Of a stretch of 64,000 nucleotides of DNA, positions 1 through 13,533 are shown piece by piece (the stretch's first letter is position 1; every line of letters begins with the position of its first letter). Made by a program: the position numbers and the translations under genes. Source of the stretch: Carettochelys insculpta (taxonomy: Eukaryota > Chordata > Testudines > Carettochelyidae); the NCBI RefSeq assembly GCF_033958435.1, contig NC_134137.1:112416501-112480500 (forward strand). The letters are read 5' to 3'. The notes below the pieces were generated by a model. It was given only the letters and a program-made list of their open reading frames with translations. It ran no database searches and was not told the DNA's origin.

Positions 1-671
1 CTAACTTCGAAATAGCGCCCGTCGCGGCTACATGCGTCGGGCGCTATTTCGAAGTTAACTTCGACGTTAAGCGGTGAGACGTCGAAGTCGCTAACCTCAT
101 GAGGGGATCGGAATAGCGCCCTACTTCGACGTTCAACGTCGAAGTAGGGACTGTGTAGACGATCCGCGTCCCGCAACGTCGAAATTGCTGGGTCCTCCAT
201 GACGGCCATCAGCTGGGGGGTTGAGAGATGCTCTCTCTGCAGCCCCTGCGGGGCTCTATGGTCACCGTGGGCAGCAGCCCTTAGCCCAGGGTTTCTGGCT
301 GCTGCTGCGGCAGCTGGGGATCCATGCTGCAGGCACAGGGTCTGCAACCAGTTGTCGGCTCTGTGGATCTTGTGTTGTTTAGTGCAACTGTGTCTGGGAG
401 GGGCCCTTTAAGGGAGCGGCTGGCTGTTGAGTCCGCCCTGTGACCCTGTCTGCAGCTGTGCCTGGCACCCTTATTTCGATGTGTGCTACTTTGGCGTGTA
501 GACGTACCCTCGCAGCGCCTATTTCGATGTGGTGCCACGCAACGTCGAAGTTGAACATCGACGTTGCCAGCCCTGGAGGACGTGTAGACGTTATTCATCG
601 AAATAGCCTATTTCAATGTTGCTACATCGAAATAAGCTATTTCGATGTTGGCTTCACGTGTAGACGTAGCC
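1..671 (+). mobile_element. Non-autonomous PIF/Harbinger element, family A, cut by the window edge
   Basis: This copy is collinear with the complete copy at 50157-50838, and its first base corresponds to about position 50197 there, so roughly 40 bp lie outside the window. The right end GTGTAGACGTAGCC at 658-671 is the terminal inverted repeat. Both flanks match the flanks of the 4-kb element at 14115-18123, and the interior is an internal deletion. On the minus strand around 300-325 it keeps the first codons of the transposase (MDPQLPQQQ). The open frames seen on either strand here are remnants, not genes. It carries about 30 bp (near 600-650) that the 50157 copy has lost. Confidence 0.8.
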
Positions 672-1141
672 TAGGAGGCGTAAGAGGTGCCAGGACCAGC
701 AGGTGGTCCAATCCAGTCTGCGGGCACTTGCAGGTCTCGGGGTTCCAGATGGACTCAGGGTACAGGTCAAGGTCAAGGTTGCTCCTCTGGGCATCCAGTT
801 AATCCAGAATCAGTTGGGGTCTGGGGGATGCAGGCCAGTCTGTGGCCACTTGCAAGTCCTGTGGTTCCAGCAGGTCCTCAGCCTCCCAGCCAGAAAGCAC
901 TGAGCAGACCTCTGGTTCCTCTGGAGGCTAGGCCCGGTCTGAGCCCTCAGGCTGGGTTTTTATAATCCTGGCCCCACCTACTCACTTCTGGTCAGGTGAA
1001 GGGCAGGGGTCAGGCTCAGCCCAGAATGGCTCTTGGAGGCATTCCTCTGCCTTTGGCTCAATTTAGGATGCAGTGACTGCAAGATTACAAAATCACAGTT
1101 ACCTGATGGGTATAGCATGAAGCTCGAATTCAGAAGTTCAA
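672..1141. repeat. Unassigned region with a decayed direct repeat
   Basis: A unit of about 40 bp at 708-750 recurs at 831-873 (both contain CCAGTCTG, a CACTTGCA core and GGTTCCAG), so the period is about 123 bp. I do not recognise the family. No coding region is evident. Confidence 0.5.
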
Positions 1142-1615
1142 TTAAAAGCCAGTGTGGAAATGCCCTGTCTTAAAATCAAATTTATTAGCCTCCAGAGGCA
1201 TCCCATATGTAACCCACAATGCCCCTAAATGCTCCTCTCTGGCCACTGCTCTCCAGTAACAGGAAGACCATGAATTTCGAAGCAGAAGCAGCAAGGCTTT
1301 GGCTATGCGCTCATGTTTGCATGAGAGCCCTGAGAAATGTCTTTCTTTTTTTGCTATTAGCACTTTAAGCACATCTACCCATTCAAATAGCCCCTGCAGG
1401 GAGTTTGTGGCTCCGTCTCTACACTTCTTATTGTTTTCTGCACTGTCTGGCACCAGCTGCTGCCCCACCATGCCACGTGTCAACATGGCTGTGGTGGGGT
1501 TTGTGCTTGCATAACATTCCGAGAAACTTCTTCTCAGCAGTTTACATTCGTGTGTGAACCCTCTTGTCTCCCCCACAGGCACCACATTGTCTGTGTCTTT
1601 CCCATGCTCTGACAC
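1142..1615 (-). other. 157-codon open frame of unknown status
   Basis: An uninterrupted minus-strand frame with no domain I recognise. It contains four cysteines and a moderately charged middle section. Base composition resembles the surrounding repeats, and the window has no other host coding DNA. It may be a fragment of an unidentified transposon or a chance frame. I would not annotate it as a gene without a protein match. Confidence 0.2.
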
Positions 1616-1719
1616 ATCATGTGGGTAGCCCCCAACCCAATAAAAGGATGTGCCTGCCTTTCAGTGCTTACCATGCTGCCAGGCAGCCCCATGATAGATT
1701 GTGTGTGTTTCGGGCTCCA

Positions 1720-2200
1720 AGGGTGGGAAAGATATTCAGGGGCTTGTAGCCACTGTAGGGAAGTCTCTCCTGGTGAACAATATACTGGGGGACTTTGCTG
1801 CTGCCATGGGGAAGTCTCTCATGGCAGCTAAAGGGCTTGCTGACACTGGAGGGAAGTCTCCCCCCAGAGGCTAAGATACACAGGGGAAATACTTCAGCTA
1901 CTTCAGCAATGACAGGAGGTGGGACACTCAGTGGATAGCCAGTTGAGAACACAATTGTTGTACCCATGTGGGCAAAATAACCAAAAATTCTTCTTTCCTA
2001 CACTTTTCTACCCTCTTTCTTCTAACTTTAAACTACAGGGCAGGGCTTTGTATTATTTTCAGGAATCATATGAAATGATGGGAGGTGGGACACTCATTGG
2101 CTAGCCAGTTAAGAATACAGTTGTTGCACCCATTTTGGCAATGTAATATGGGGGAAAACAAATATTCTTTTTTCCTATGCTTTTAGAATACACATTTATT
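1720..2200. repeat. Short-period and about 166-bp direct repeats
   Basis: GGGAAGTCTCTC-like units recur at about 1758, 1809 and 1851. Beyond that, a segment starting GGAGGTGGGACACTCA at 1916 recurs at about 2082 with the same continuation (TAGCCAGTT, ACACAATTGTTG / ATACAGTTGTTG, CCCAT). This is a decayed tandem duplication. The family is not recognised. Confidence 0.6.
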
Positions 2201-4911
2201 GCACAGAAGTGTTATAGTGCATCGGAAAGCCAAAGATTCTCCCCATCAGCAACTCTGTTTTCTGAGAAACATTCCTATCTTCTCTTTCTTCTTGTTTTTT
2301 GGGGTCCCTGTACTAGTTTCAATAAAGTAAAAAATCTTTTTTTCTGAGATTTTTCTATCCTCTTTCTTCTAACTTTGAGGGTCCCTGTATTCTTTCCAGG
2401 GATTGTCATATTTTCAGGGATTGGGAGGGGAATGAGGACATGGGAAGATGATGTCAAAGACTAGCAAGCAGATCCAGAGTTCTATAGGGATGAGTGACCT
2501 GTGGGATAGATTCCCACAATGCACTGCTGCAGTGGTCGATGTTCGCCCATTTGAGTGTGGCAGCAACGAGTCAACTTTGAGGAGCATGTGGAAAGTGAAG
2601 ATGGCCAAATTCAAACTTATAAATTCCAGAATAACAAAATCAATATTAATGAATTTGAATGAATCTCATAGTGTAGACATGAGCTAAGTTATGTCTACTC
2701 CAGCCATGCTATTTAGATAGCTGGAGCTGAATAACTTAATTTGACTTTGTCCTGTAGAGTAGACCTGTCTTAAGTTATATGCTTAGAAAGAAATCACTAA
2801 CTAAATATATTTGTGATAAATAATACAGATGAAGAAAAATGTATGTAGTGCAAGATAAAAGGGTGTAAATAAAAACAAATTCAAACTAAGAACATTTTTC
2901 AGGAGGAATTTAGGGAAAAAAATCATTTTTGGAGATAAGATCCATGAGCATGTTTTATATACTCAAGTGGTAGCTACACATTTAGATCCAACCTAGAAAG
3001 GTACTAGAATAAAAACTGTGTTCTTCATGGAAATAGAAAGGACTGGTTGATCCTACAACAGCAGTCAAATGAAAACTTTATCTAATGGATCTTTTTTATC
3101 TCTAATTTTTGTTGTTCTATGACAAGTCTGTTAAATAGTTGAATCATTTTTCATTATGAAATATCCCTTATGTTACATTTTTTGTCAAATATTGTCTTAA
3201 GAACATCAGCTTCTCAGTAAGTTAAATGCAATGACCTTTCGTAGAGCTTTACATGTCCTTTGAATCACCAACATTGTATTAAAAATCTGAGCTCATATGA
3301 TATGTCTGAGTCCCTCATCTGTCACTGCACATCATCTCCTGACATTTGTGGTTGCACTGGTATTTCTGTTGTATAGAAGATGTGGTTTTCTTCTTCTTGC
3401 ATCTTATTCTGAAATTCATCCAGCTGGCTTTTCATAGGTGGCCCTCCCACTGAACATGGAAACTGTACCATCTGGCTAAAAAATGCAAATACTTTTGATC
3501 TCTGGTGAAGCTACTGAGGCCACAAAGCCAATAAAACACAAAGAAACAACTGAAATGAGAATAAAATTGTAGACTTTAAGCATTCATCATTAATTATGCA
3601 GTGATAATAATAGTGATAATTGAGAAAGAGGAATATGAAGCCCTCATTGCAAAGGAGTTAGGGGACAAAATGAACATTCAGATTCAGTCATCTAGAATAA
3701 TATGTGTATAATGGAAAAATATTACATGTTCCACTTATACCCTTTCCAATAATGTATTATGAATTAAATACTTAAAACTTTTCTTTTCAATTATTAGCCA
3801 CAGATATTTCAAATAAAGCTAATAGAATAGTCATAATTGTGAAATACTGAAAACAATTTAATAAGCCAGATTTATGTATGTAAGAAGATTGTGTTTTTAA
3901 AATATTTTCTGAAGTTTAACAGAGAAATTACAATCACAAGTCCTATGATTTGAAATTAAACAATTGAACTTTTACAGAAAAACAGTCATTGTGTTACTCC
4001 TCTTAAAACTCATAGTTAGCGTCTCTCTCTGTCTTTATATAGCACATGTAATATGTTTTATCTTTGTATGTGTGTATATAAATATGAAGTCTACATTTCA
4101 CTCATGTAAGCTATTCATAAAGAACTATTTAATTGACATATATTATCTTTTTCTGTATATTTTTATAGATATATTGGTTTTTCAAAATTAATTGATGGAT
4201 GTTTCATGCTAATAAATTTCACATTCTCAATGGGTCACAAATTATGTTCATTGCATATATTGTGATTTATGAGATATTAGTGTGGCATTATCTCTGCGTG
4301 ATTGATTACTGTAAAAATATAATTCTATCCCCTGAGTGGAGGAGTTAATTGCTTTTTTCAAGTGACCTTTTTTGAAAAAAAAAAGAAAAAAATGGTAAGT
4401 AACACCACGATTAAGCAACTGGGCCTTGGATTCTTTCATGCCTGTGGAGAATCTGCAATGAACACATACAAATCAAATCGCCTGATGTGCCATTTTGTTC
4501 AACTGTGTGTGATGTGTTCCATTTGGAGCCACACTACTGGGGGCAGAAAAGTCCTGCTCCTACTGGCACAATGCCCTCTCTTACATTCGTGGCCCATACC
4601 ACTTAGGAAAATTAGAAGCTACATAATTTCAGAAGATTAGCTTGACAAAAATTAGTCTTAAAATGGTATGTATAAGTGCCTGGGGCTGAGGGTGTCTTGG
4701 ACTTCTTACGTAATATGATTTCACAACTATAATATGTTCTGCATGATGCAATGAAAAAGGAAAGCCCTATGTAAATATACAGCTCTGAGCCAGTATGTGA
4801 ACAAAATAAGGAAGAACACATACAACTTCACATATAAAAATATCTGCATGAGGGTTAATGTCTTTGCTTTTGACTTCAGAAGAACTGGGCCCAAGTCTTG
4901 AAATGTCAGAC
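2201..4911. other. A+T-rich DNA without recognisable genes
   Basis: No coding, RNA or strong repeat signal was seen except a short MITE-like fragment at about 2665-2775 with GTGTAGACATGAGC and TTATGTCTACTCC ends. Reading frames here are short and A+T driven. Confidence 0.6.
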
Positions 4912-4914
4912 TCT

Positions 4915-5333
4915 GGCTGCTTCTACACTCTCACTCTCCCATTGGAGTGGCATGGTAACGAGGCAATTCAAAGCAGGCTAATGAGGTGCTAACGTGCATA
5001 TTCAGTGCCTCATTAGCATAATGGCAGCCGTGGAAATTTCAAAGTGCAGACTTTGAATTGCAGATTGACAGTGAAGATGGGGCCAGCTTCGAAATAAGCG
5101 CCCCACTCCCAATGAACTAGATCAGATTAAGGGAATGTCAGAGTGGGCTCTTATTTCTAAGCTGCCCCCATCTTTACTGTCAATCTGCAATTTGAAGTCT
5201 GCACTTCAAAATTCATGTGGCTGCCATTGTGCAAATGAGGCACTGAATATGCATGTTAGTGCCTCATTAGCCTGCTTGGAAATGCCTCATACGATGCTAC
5301 CTATGACGGGAGAGTGAAAGTGTAGAAACAGCC
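4915..5333. mobile_element. Fold-back MITE, 3-bp TSD TCT
   Basis: The ends are inverted repeats: GGCTGCTTCTACACTCTCAC at the left and its near complement ending GTGTAGAAACAGCC at the right. They are flanked by TCT at 4912-4914 and 5334-5336. Inner sequence such as GTGCCTCATTAGC also recurs inverted, so the whole 419 bp could fold into a hairpin. No protein is encoded. The end sequence and 3-bp duplication resemble the PIF/Harbinger-type elements elsewhere in the window. Confidence 0.8.
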
Positions 5334-5679
5334 TCTGTTTTAGTTAGTGTGGAGCTTATCTGGCTCCTGTAGAGGAGGGTGTGATTCAGTGGAATTACTG
5401 GGAGACTGGAGAGTATTAAAATTCACACTATGGATAGTAATATTTTATTCATACACAGCTATACTGAGACTGTTTGCATGGAGATACCTTTGATGGTAGT
5501 TGATTTTACTACTAAACATCATGTACAGCTCTGTATATTTCCTCAGTGTTTTTCAGATATTATGTATGTATCACAGACAAATTCTGTAATCCATTGGCAT
5601 GTGGCAATGCATAACTGTTAATAGTTAAGTCTACTGTTTGTAATAAAAGAAATACATTATCCCTCATTAAACAAGTACT

Positions 5680-6830
5680 TCATTTACGAGTACTCACTTA
5701 AACCAGGGTCGTGCTTACCTACCCAAGTTCACTCTACAAGTGAACTTCCCCATCTCATACGAGCCTTATCCCCCTCCCCACAGCTCTAACCCTGCTAGTC
5801 TGACGCCCTCGTGAGCTAGTCCTGCAGTCCCAACCCGCTGCAGCCTGACCCCCTGCTGGCCTCTCAACCTGACACCCCATGGCTGCCTGCACTCCCTGCA
5901 GCCCCACAGCCCCACACTGTGGCAACTTGATACCCCTGCCATCCCTGAAGCCAGACCCCCCCCACTACCTGACACCCCCCACGCAGCCCTTAGCCATGGC
6001 AGCCAGACCCCTTTACTGGCCCCACAGCCTGAGATCACGGCCACCTGTATGCCCCGTGACCTCGCAGCCCATCACCCCTGCCAGCCCCACAGCCAGACCC
6101 CGCCCTGCTGATTTTACCCCCTCACTGCAAGACACCCCACAGCCCCACGGCCACACTGCTTCATGCTGTCAGTACCCCCTGCAGCCAGATCCCCTCCATG
6201 GCCTCACGGCCAGACCACTCCACAGCCCCCTGTAGCCCCATGGCCAGACCCCCTGCCACCGCCTATAACCCCTGCAGCCAGACCCCCTCCCGTGTCCACA
6301 TATACCCCCTGCGGCCAGACCCCACCCGCAGGGCCCTGCATCCAGACTGCTCCATGGCCACCTGTACTCCCTGTGACCCTGCAGCCAGACCCCCCCACTG
6401 AATGTTACCCCTGCAGCCCAACCTCAGCCTGCCTCTGCAGCCCCAAACCATGGCAGCCAGACATCCCCTGCAGCTTGACCCCTGCAGCCTGACAACCCCA
6501 CACCAGCCCCAAACTGCAGCAGCCTGAACCTTCCCCCAACTCTGCCACCAGATTTTAACCCTCCCTCCCACTCACAGCCCCAAACTACCCCCAGCCTTTA
6601 ACCCTCCCTAACCCAAGGTTCACTCTCCTTTCAAAAGCAGGGCCACCTGCTGCCACTCCTTTCCCTGAGTCGGGAGCCCTAGGAACTAATCAGAGACTTG
6701 TACATGCAATTTAATAGGAATTTAGTGTCCTTCTTATGAGTTTCTGCCTACGAGCAGAAAGTTGGGAACCAATTGTGCCCGTAAAGCGAGGGATGAGTGT
6801 AAAAATATAAACCCTGGCAGAAATCACAGG
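5680..6830. repeat. Repeat carrying a C-rich minisatellite
   Basis: Between about 5860 and 6600 the plus strand is a degenerate array of CAGCC-AGACCCCC-type units, giving strong C/G strand asymmetry. The borders look like distant inverted repeats: TTTACGAGTACTCACTT near 5692 and GTAAAGCGAGGGATGAGTG near 6781. This suggests a non-autonomous DNA transposon with an internal minisatellite. The long open frames across it arise from the repeat and are not genes. Confidence 0.55.
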
Positions 6831-7257
6831 CTCATCTCTAGACTGTTGTATCCCTAATACAACGCTACAAAATGATATGAAATTCATTACATATATATTA
6901 AATCTAAACTCATTGGTTCTAAGTAACTAGTTCTGAATAACTGGTTAAATAGGATCCTGAAACATGTGAATATGTACTTCATGTTCTAGAGGTGACCAAA
7001 ATAACACAGTTTTAGCTTTTAGTTTCATATATGATATATGTGGAAAGTGAAATCTTAGCCCTAGGAAGTTAATAGTAAAGCACCCTACTAAGGTCCTGAG
7101 TAAAACTCCAGCTCCTTAGGACACACATTTCAAAGCATCACAATGCTACTAGTGTGCAACCTAGATCTCCACCACGCCAAGATTTTCACCCAAAGTAACT
7201 GGTGTGGTCCTAACCAGACAACTGATTTGCTTAAATAATTTGCGAGTACTGGTTGAA
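6831..7257. other. No recognised content
   Basis: A+T-rich DNA. I see no gene, RNA or repeat boundary here. Confidence 0.5.
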
Positions 7258-7563
7258 ACTCTCTAGTCCGGCACCCTCAGGACCTGAATGTTGCTATATG
7301 AGATAACTTGCCACATCACGAGGTCAATATTGTCTAACAGCATTACCAACACTTCCACTGCTTACTGAGCTCTTAGAAGACATTTAAGGATAAATTCCAG
7401 CTACATTACAGCAGAGAACACAGACAGCCAAGACTGGTGGCGGTAAACAAATTTATGGGACCACTGAAAACTTGGCCACATCCATGGTGAGTGGTTGTCC
7501 AGCTAAAGAAAATCATGCTGGATTACAGATGGTGCCAGATGGGAGAGTGCCAGATGAGAGAGA
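7258..7563. mobile_element. Short TIR element, family not identified
   Basis: CTCTCTAGTCCGGCACCCT at the left is mirrored by GAGTGCCAGATGAGAGAG at the right, an inverted repeat of about 20 bp with a few mismatches. The interior is non-coding. No clear target duplication was found, so the superfamily is open. Confidence 0.55.
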
Positions 7564-9539
7564 TTTTACCTGTATTTTGGTTTCTTTTATGAGATGCCAT
7601 CATGGGATTAGAAATAATCATTCACTTAGTCAGTTAAAATTTCTTTGATTATATACATTATAAAGAAGACTCTGAATTGACAAAAAAAGATGAGGACACA
7701 AAGTATTTTCTAATAATAATTACTTACCTTCTTTTCTCCTGCATTAAATTCCCCTTCCCTGCTCTCAAATAAATGTACCCTCCTTTTTGCTACAGAGAAC
7801 AAACAGGGAGACATGATTCAGTTCATCTTGTCAAGTTAATACTTTTGATGGCCCGAGTGTTCTGGGATTTCTTTTTGTGTCTGACGTAACACCAAGATAT
7901 ATTTTAGCAATAATTTCTAACAGGGATCAAGATTCTACTGTGTATGACATCCAACCAGCCATGAAGGGATCTAAATACAGTGACTATCGTAGAAAGAATC
8001 CAGCAGCCAACCCACATGAGAGCTCTATATAACAGATGGGACTAGGATGACTGATTTAATTAGAATATTTTAATAGGAGAATGGAGAAACATTGCACAGC
8101 TCTGTCAGTGAATAAAAAATCCATTACATCCCCCCAATTAATTGTTCCATGGGGAGAATATGTCAAATAAAGTATATCTCACCGTAATCTATTTTTATTT
8201 GGGGGGGAATTCCAGATGATGATCTTGAAAATTAATCTGTTATTCTATATATTACAATATACTTAATGCCCTACTAGAGACATGAACACTTACAAATAGT
8301 CAAGTATTTGTCTGCCTCTATTTATTAAAATGCTCAGCAGCTGAAAGCCTGTGTTTTTATCTGATCTGTGACATTCAGCCATTCAGTATTTCCACTCTTG
8401 AACTCAGAAAATAGAACTTACAATGATAAAGAATTCAGTTAAAGTATTTCATAAAATATATAATCTTTGTCCATGGCAAAATGAATTCCCCTGAGGTTCA
8501 TTTCATATAAAAATAAGGGATTTTTTTTTACCAAAGAACAATGTATCATTCTATTGATTCAAATTGATCAGAGTGATGAAAATGGAATTATTATTATTTT
8601 CTTTTATTATGTAAGTTTTTATAAATGTCAAAGGATTTTGAGGTCTTTTCATAAAAACCTAACAATTGTTCTGCTAATGCTGTATTATGTAGTCAAAGAG
8701 CTAAGGATTCTGTAAATTATTTTTCCAATCCCTAATAGAATCGGTATTAAATATTATTTTTTTTCCAAATGTATTCCTATCATTCAGGTTTGAACAAATC
8801 CTATATCTTAAACAATATACCAGGCCTACTGATGATAATGAAAGAATGACATACCACAAAGCTTAGCAACACAGCATTTAATAGTAATTCAATTGTTGGA
8901 ATAATGGAATCTATGTCAGTTAACCATGACAGAATCTCCTATTCAGTAACTGTTCAAGTGCCAAGAAAGGGAACAAAAAGTCTAGCTAACAGCTCTCGAA
9001 GAGAGCAGCTTGGTATTATTCTTGGGTACCTTCATATTACATGAGACTACAAAGGCCTGGGGACTGCTAAAAGTACATTGAAGGGAGATAAACAGGGTAC
9101 TTACAAATAAAAGAAAATAAGCTTAACCAGGGTCCATTATTTGTAAAAAATGCTTTTGGACATTCAATAATAATTCATATGTATCGAGCAGTGGAGATTT
9201 TTTTTCTCACAATACAAGATTAAGAATAAATGCCTTGCATATGAAAGGCAATGCACTGAAAATTGATAGAAAAAAAAACACTTTTTACCCAGTACACAAT
9301 GAACCTGTGGAACATGTTGCCACAAGATATCACTGAGGCTGAAAGCTTTGGTAGGAGTCAAGGGAGGATTAAGTGTTTATATATAAATGAGGATATCTGT
9401 TTCTAATATGATCAAGTATTTTAATGGAATAGAAGCCATGTTTGTGACATAATAAAGCCTTTTTCCCTCAGATAGAACAAAATAATTAGATTCATCCACT
9501 TACACTTGGCACCCTCCTAGTGCACACTTCTATACAAAG
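7564..9539. other. A+T-rich DNA without recognisable genes
   Basis: No coding signal beyond chance frames. The minus-strand frame at 9164-9361 is short and has no domain. Confidence 0.6.
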
Positions 9540-9722
9540 GCTGTGTCTACGCTGGGAAGTAAAGGTGCTATTCCCATTCACTTTCCTTACTCCAAGGAGT
9601 ACCAGGGTTGATGGTGGAACCCTGATGGTTCAATTTAGCATGGCCTCACTAAAAGCACTAAATCAAACCCTGGAATATCCACTAATAGCACATTGATCTT
9701 CCAGTAAGTGGAGATGTACCCT
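9540..9722. mobile_element. MITE-like fragment
   Basis: It begins GGCTGTGTCTACGCTGGG-like and ends GGAGATGTACCC, the same style of ends as the other 3-bp-TSD elements. I found no convincing target duplication and it is short, so it may be an internally deleted remnant. Confidence 0.4.
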
Positions 9723-10395
9723 TAGATAAAAGTTTTCTGTGCTTCTCTATTTGTCTAGTGTTATATTAAAGATGCAAAACTCTATATTCGGCTGACCAAA
9801 TGCCATTGCTAGGTCTCATGCCTGATCCCTGCTTATGTGGGAAAACCATACATGATAGCAAGGTACTCCTGTATAACTAAGTTTCAAAACATAACAAAAT
9901 CCAGAGTGAATGATTTGGGGATGAAGAAGGTTTATGGCCATTCCATAGGAGATCCATACCCATTCTGCTCCATTTCAATCCTAACCACAAAGACCTTCAT
10001 AAATGAGCTCTTCCTCCACAAATGACTCTCTGCACATCCTCCTATCTGGCCATGTGGTCCCTCTGGGGCTATGCTGAAAGAAAGACAGGAGAAATTGGAT
10101 GTGATTAATCAGGCCACAACTTTATTTCTAAATGTCAGGGAGTACCCAACAGATAAGTATACATTGCAGGTCAGTCCACAATTCTTTATAAATATGAAGA
10201 GGCAGACGCTGTCAGCCTCCTCCTCTCCTCCCCCGGCCTTTTGCCCATTCTCATCTCCTGCCAACAATCCAATGAGACCTCACCAGCTCCACCCCTTAAA
10301 TGAGGGTTAAGCGGTAGGGGTATTTAAAGAGGGGGTGTTGCTCCCTGGCATACCAGTCATAGAACCCCTGAAGTTCCCATTTCTTCTCCTTTATG
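9723..10395. other. No recognised content
   Basis: Non-coding by inspection. The plus-strand frames at 9837-10310 are short and show no domain. Confidence 0.5.
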
Positions 10396-10728
10396 CAGGG
10401 ATGGAGAACCTCTGGCCCATTGGCCACACATAATTCATTGAGCTTAGCTGCTGGCACTCTGCCAGACACTTATTTTATCTAAAAGTCTGCAGGCACAAAG
10501 AACCCAGCTCCCACTGCCAATATTCATTGTTCCTGGCCCATGGGAACTGCAGGAAGTGGTGGCCCAGCCTGTGCCACTTCCTGTAGGTCCCATTGGCTGG
10601 GAATGGTTAACCACAGCCAGTGGGAACCGCAAGTGGCCATGCCTATATATGCTCAGATAATTAAACTGTCAGTAGCTAACCCTGATGAACTGCATTGTAG
10701 CTAGATGCCAGAGGTCCCAGCAACCCTG
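10396..10728. mobile_element. hAT-like non-autonomous element
   Basis: The left end CAGGGATGGAGAACCTCTGG and the right end, whose complement starts CAGGGTTGCTGGGACCTCTGG, form a hAT-style terminal inverted repeat. The flanking octamers (10388-10395 and 10729-10736) agree at only about half their positions, as expected of an old 8-bp duplication but not proof. The interior (333 bp total) is non-coding. Confidence 0.55.
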
Positions 10729-12989
10729 TTTTCAAGAATACTTCCTATAAAGTGTTTACCAATCCATTTTATCTCATCACTGTTCCTATGAGGCACCTGT
10801 TCTGGACACCTGCCCTGGGCTTACATAATGAGGTTGCGAGATCACAGCCTAACCCCCAGTTCACATTTGCTCCAACTAAGCCCACAACCTGCTGTGGAGG
10901 CAAAATGTGACAGTGAAGGAAAACATCTTTTTTATCCTCCATGAAAAGAGCAACTAATATAATATATAATGTATAATATAATGCCCACTGTAGATTTTGA
11001 CAAAATCTGGGGATTTTTCAAAGTCATTCTTTTTCTCCTCAATACCTAGTGCAGAGGGATTGTCTCCAGCATGTCCAGCCCATCTCCAGATAATAAGCTG
11101 CATGTCAAATGTGTCAGGGATTGGTGTCTGTAGGCTATCTAGATCCACTACAGTTATCCCACCCCCCGCCATCTGCCCATCAGTAAAGAACTATTAAGAC
11201 TTTTATTTAATCAAAGATACAGATTTATTCATTTTCTTCAGTTATTTTCATTGTGGTATCGAGGCAGCCAAAAGAATGCCCAGAAATCTTTCTCCAGTGC
11301 CCTGATTGCCATATGTGACTCAGCAGTTCGGAGGGTAGGGCAACTGGTCCAGGACCTTGCCCTGGCAAGGCAGAGATGAGTGCCCATGTAGGATCTATGT
11401 TTCAAACCAGGGGAAGACTCTTGCAGGATTTGGTTAAGGTTTCTTGAGTGTGAGGCACAGCTAGGTCAACTGCTGTATGGCCTCCACCTATGTTCTGCAA
11501 TATGGAGAATTACAAACCAGTCTTGCTCAAATGTTTTACCACTACAATAAAATAGAAGTCAATCAGATGAAAGAGGTGTAACTCAGAAGAGTTCAGTTGG
11601 TATTTTTGATCCACACATTCGTTTATTCAACTGCTATGTTAAATCCCATCCCTTCATCTGCAAATGGGTCTATCTGTTACTCAGTCTTGCATGGTTGTAT
11701 TCAATGAAGAACGATTCTTCAGTTGTCTCCTAGGCTCTACCATAAAACAAATAATAATAAGTAGTAATAATTGCCAACATTGGTCATTGTTTTACAAAAC
11801 AGGGTAGGGGAGAGTAAGCATTACCCTGAGTACTTGGCCATTCTTGTTTTGCCTCAGCAATATTCACATTTTTTACTTACTCTTATTATAGCTCAGCACG
11901 TTCTGAAGCTAGTAATTTTATACTGTGCATCCTTCAATGTAGAATCCGCAAAAATGACCAAACGTTAATATGCTCATTGCAGATACTGTGTTTTCTACCC
12001 CTTGAATTGCCTCTTCCTCATCTCGCTTTCTCGCACACACACTTCTACCAGGTTATCTCAGTTCGATCATAATCTGTGTAATACAGTGTTGTATTTTGCT
12101 CTAGGCATATGAGTACAATATTGAATGTTAACTCTCTAAAATAACTATTTTAAAAATATACTGTTGGCATGAATTTGAATGTTTCAAATGCTGCTTATTT
12201 CATAAAGTAACATATAACATTAACTTGGAAACCTTTGTTTTTCACCAGAAGAACTGTGATCCTTGAAGTGACAATTTCATCCTTCTTATCAATGAAACAA
12301 GGTTGTGATACACACTTGCTGAACAGAGTCTGGATGTGACTGGAAACACAATTAACTTATTCAATTAATGTAACTCTTTTGCTGTTCACAAAATATCTAA
12401 ACACTTCCTCACATTTTTGTTATTTAAATAATTTATAATTTATTGAGTACGGAAATAGCAGTTGGTCTGTAATTTGTTAGGGAACAAATTGTGAGTATTC
12501 AGTATTCACATTTTGAGCAGTTTAGATTGGACAAATGGATGTTTCTTTTTCTTTGAATGCAAAAGCATAAGTCTTTGGATCTTGCTTCTGGACTCAATGC
12601 TTCTGATTGCAAATTTAAAATTTGATTTTTTTAATGCATATTATACAATAATTTCTTAACTTCACTGGTTCAGTGAGTATTCCACCAGTTAAGTGCAAAA
12701 ATATTCACCAACACATACACATATAAATGCCAATTTTATATGCTGATGTGCCAAAATCAACATCTGACTGGAGGATTTGGACAGTCTATAATGACACCTC
12801 AAAACTAAGATCACAGTGTCAGCTCTGTTGGTGTCTTCGCTTCCATGATCTATCAGGAGAAAGAAGGTTAACAATGAATTTTAGAAAAATAATTAAATTC
12901 CTGCCTAGGACAAACAAGGGGAGAAAGGACACTCATTAGTCTTTTTCCACTGGTACAATATTTGATCTTTAAAGTGCTCTGAACACCAA
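10729..12989. other. A+T-rich DNA without recognisable genes
   Basis: I see no coding region, RNA gene or repeat boundary that I can support. Confidence 0.5.
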
Positions 12990-13409
12990 GGCTATGGCCA
13001 CACTTGGCCAAAACTTTGAAACGGCCATGCTAATGGCCAAATTGAAGAATACCAATGAGGCACTGAATTGAATATTCATCGCCTCATTAGCATTAGCACA
13101 CTTCTGGACACTGTCCTTCAAAAGTGCCGCTTTCGAAAGTGCACGGCTCAACGCAGCTACACAGGGGGACCCGCACATTTCAAAATCAGATGAAAGGATT
13201 ATGAAATGCTTGGGGTCCTTTCAAAAAAGACCCCCATGTAGACACACCGAGCCATGTGCATTGGAAAGCAGCACTTTCAGAGCTCTGTGGCCAGAAGTGT
13301 GTTAATGCTAATGAGGTGCTGAATATTCAATTCAGCATCTCATTAGTATTCTTTGATTCGGCCATTAGCATGACCATTTCGAAATTTTGGCCAAGTGTGG
13401 CCACAGGCC
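12990..13409. mobile_element. MITE with GGCCACACTTGGCC ends
   Basis: The left end GGCTATGGCCACACTTGGCC and the right end GGCCAAGTGTGGCCACAGGCC are inverted repeats, and internal blocks (GCCATGCTAATGGCC; GAATATTCAnCGCCTCATTAGC) are also mirrored. It is the same family as the element at 59558-60121. No coding content. The target duplication is not clear in this copy. Confidence 0.75.
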
Positions 13410-13533
13410 TACTATTTTAAATAGGATTAAAGGGTGCTTATCACCTGAAGTAGCAGGTACCCTTTTCCAACTCATTGTCATGCAGTATTGGACGCCAGCA
13501 GCAGGCTACTTTGATTTGGGAATATGACACATA

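Noticed and set aside
281..598. Minus-strand 105-codon frame, also present near 50498-50794
   Set aside because: It lies inside family-A MITEs. It contains only the retained transposase start, read through non-coding end sequence in other frames.
5766..6571. Several overlapping Pro/Gly-rich frames
   Set aside because: Produced by the C-rich minisatellite array; composition-driven with no domain.
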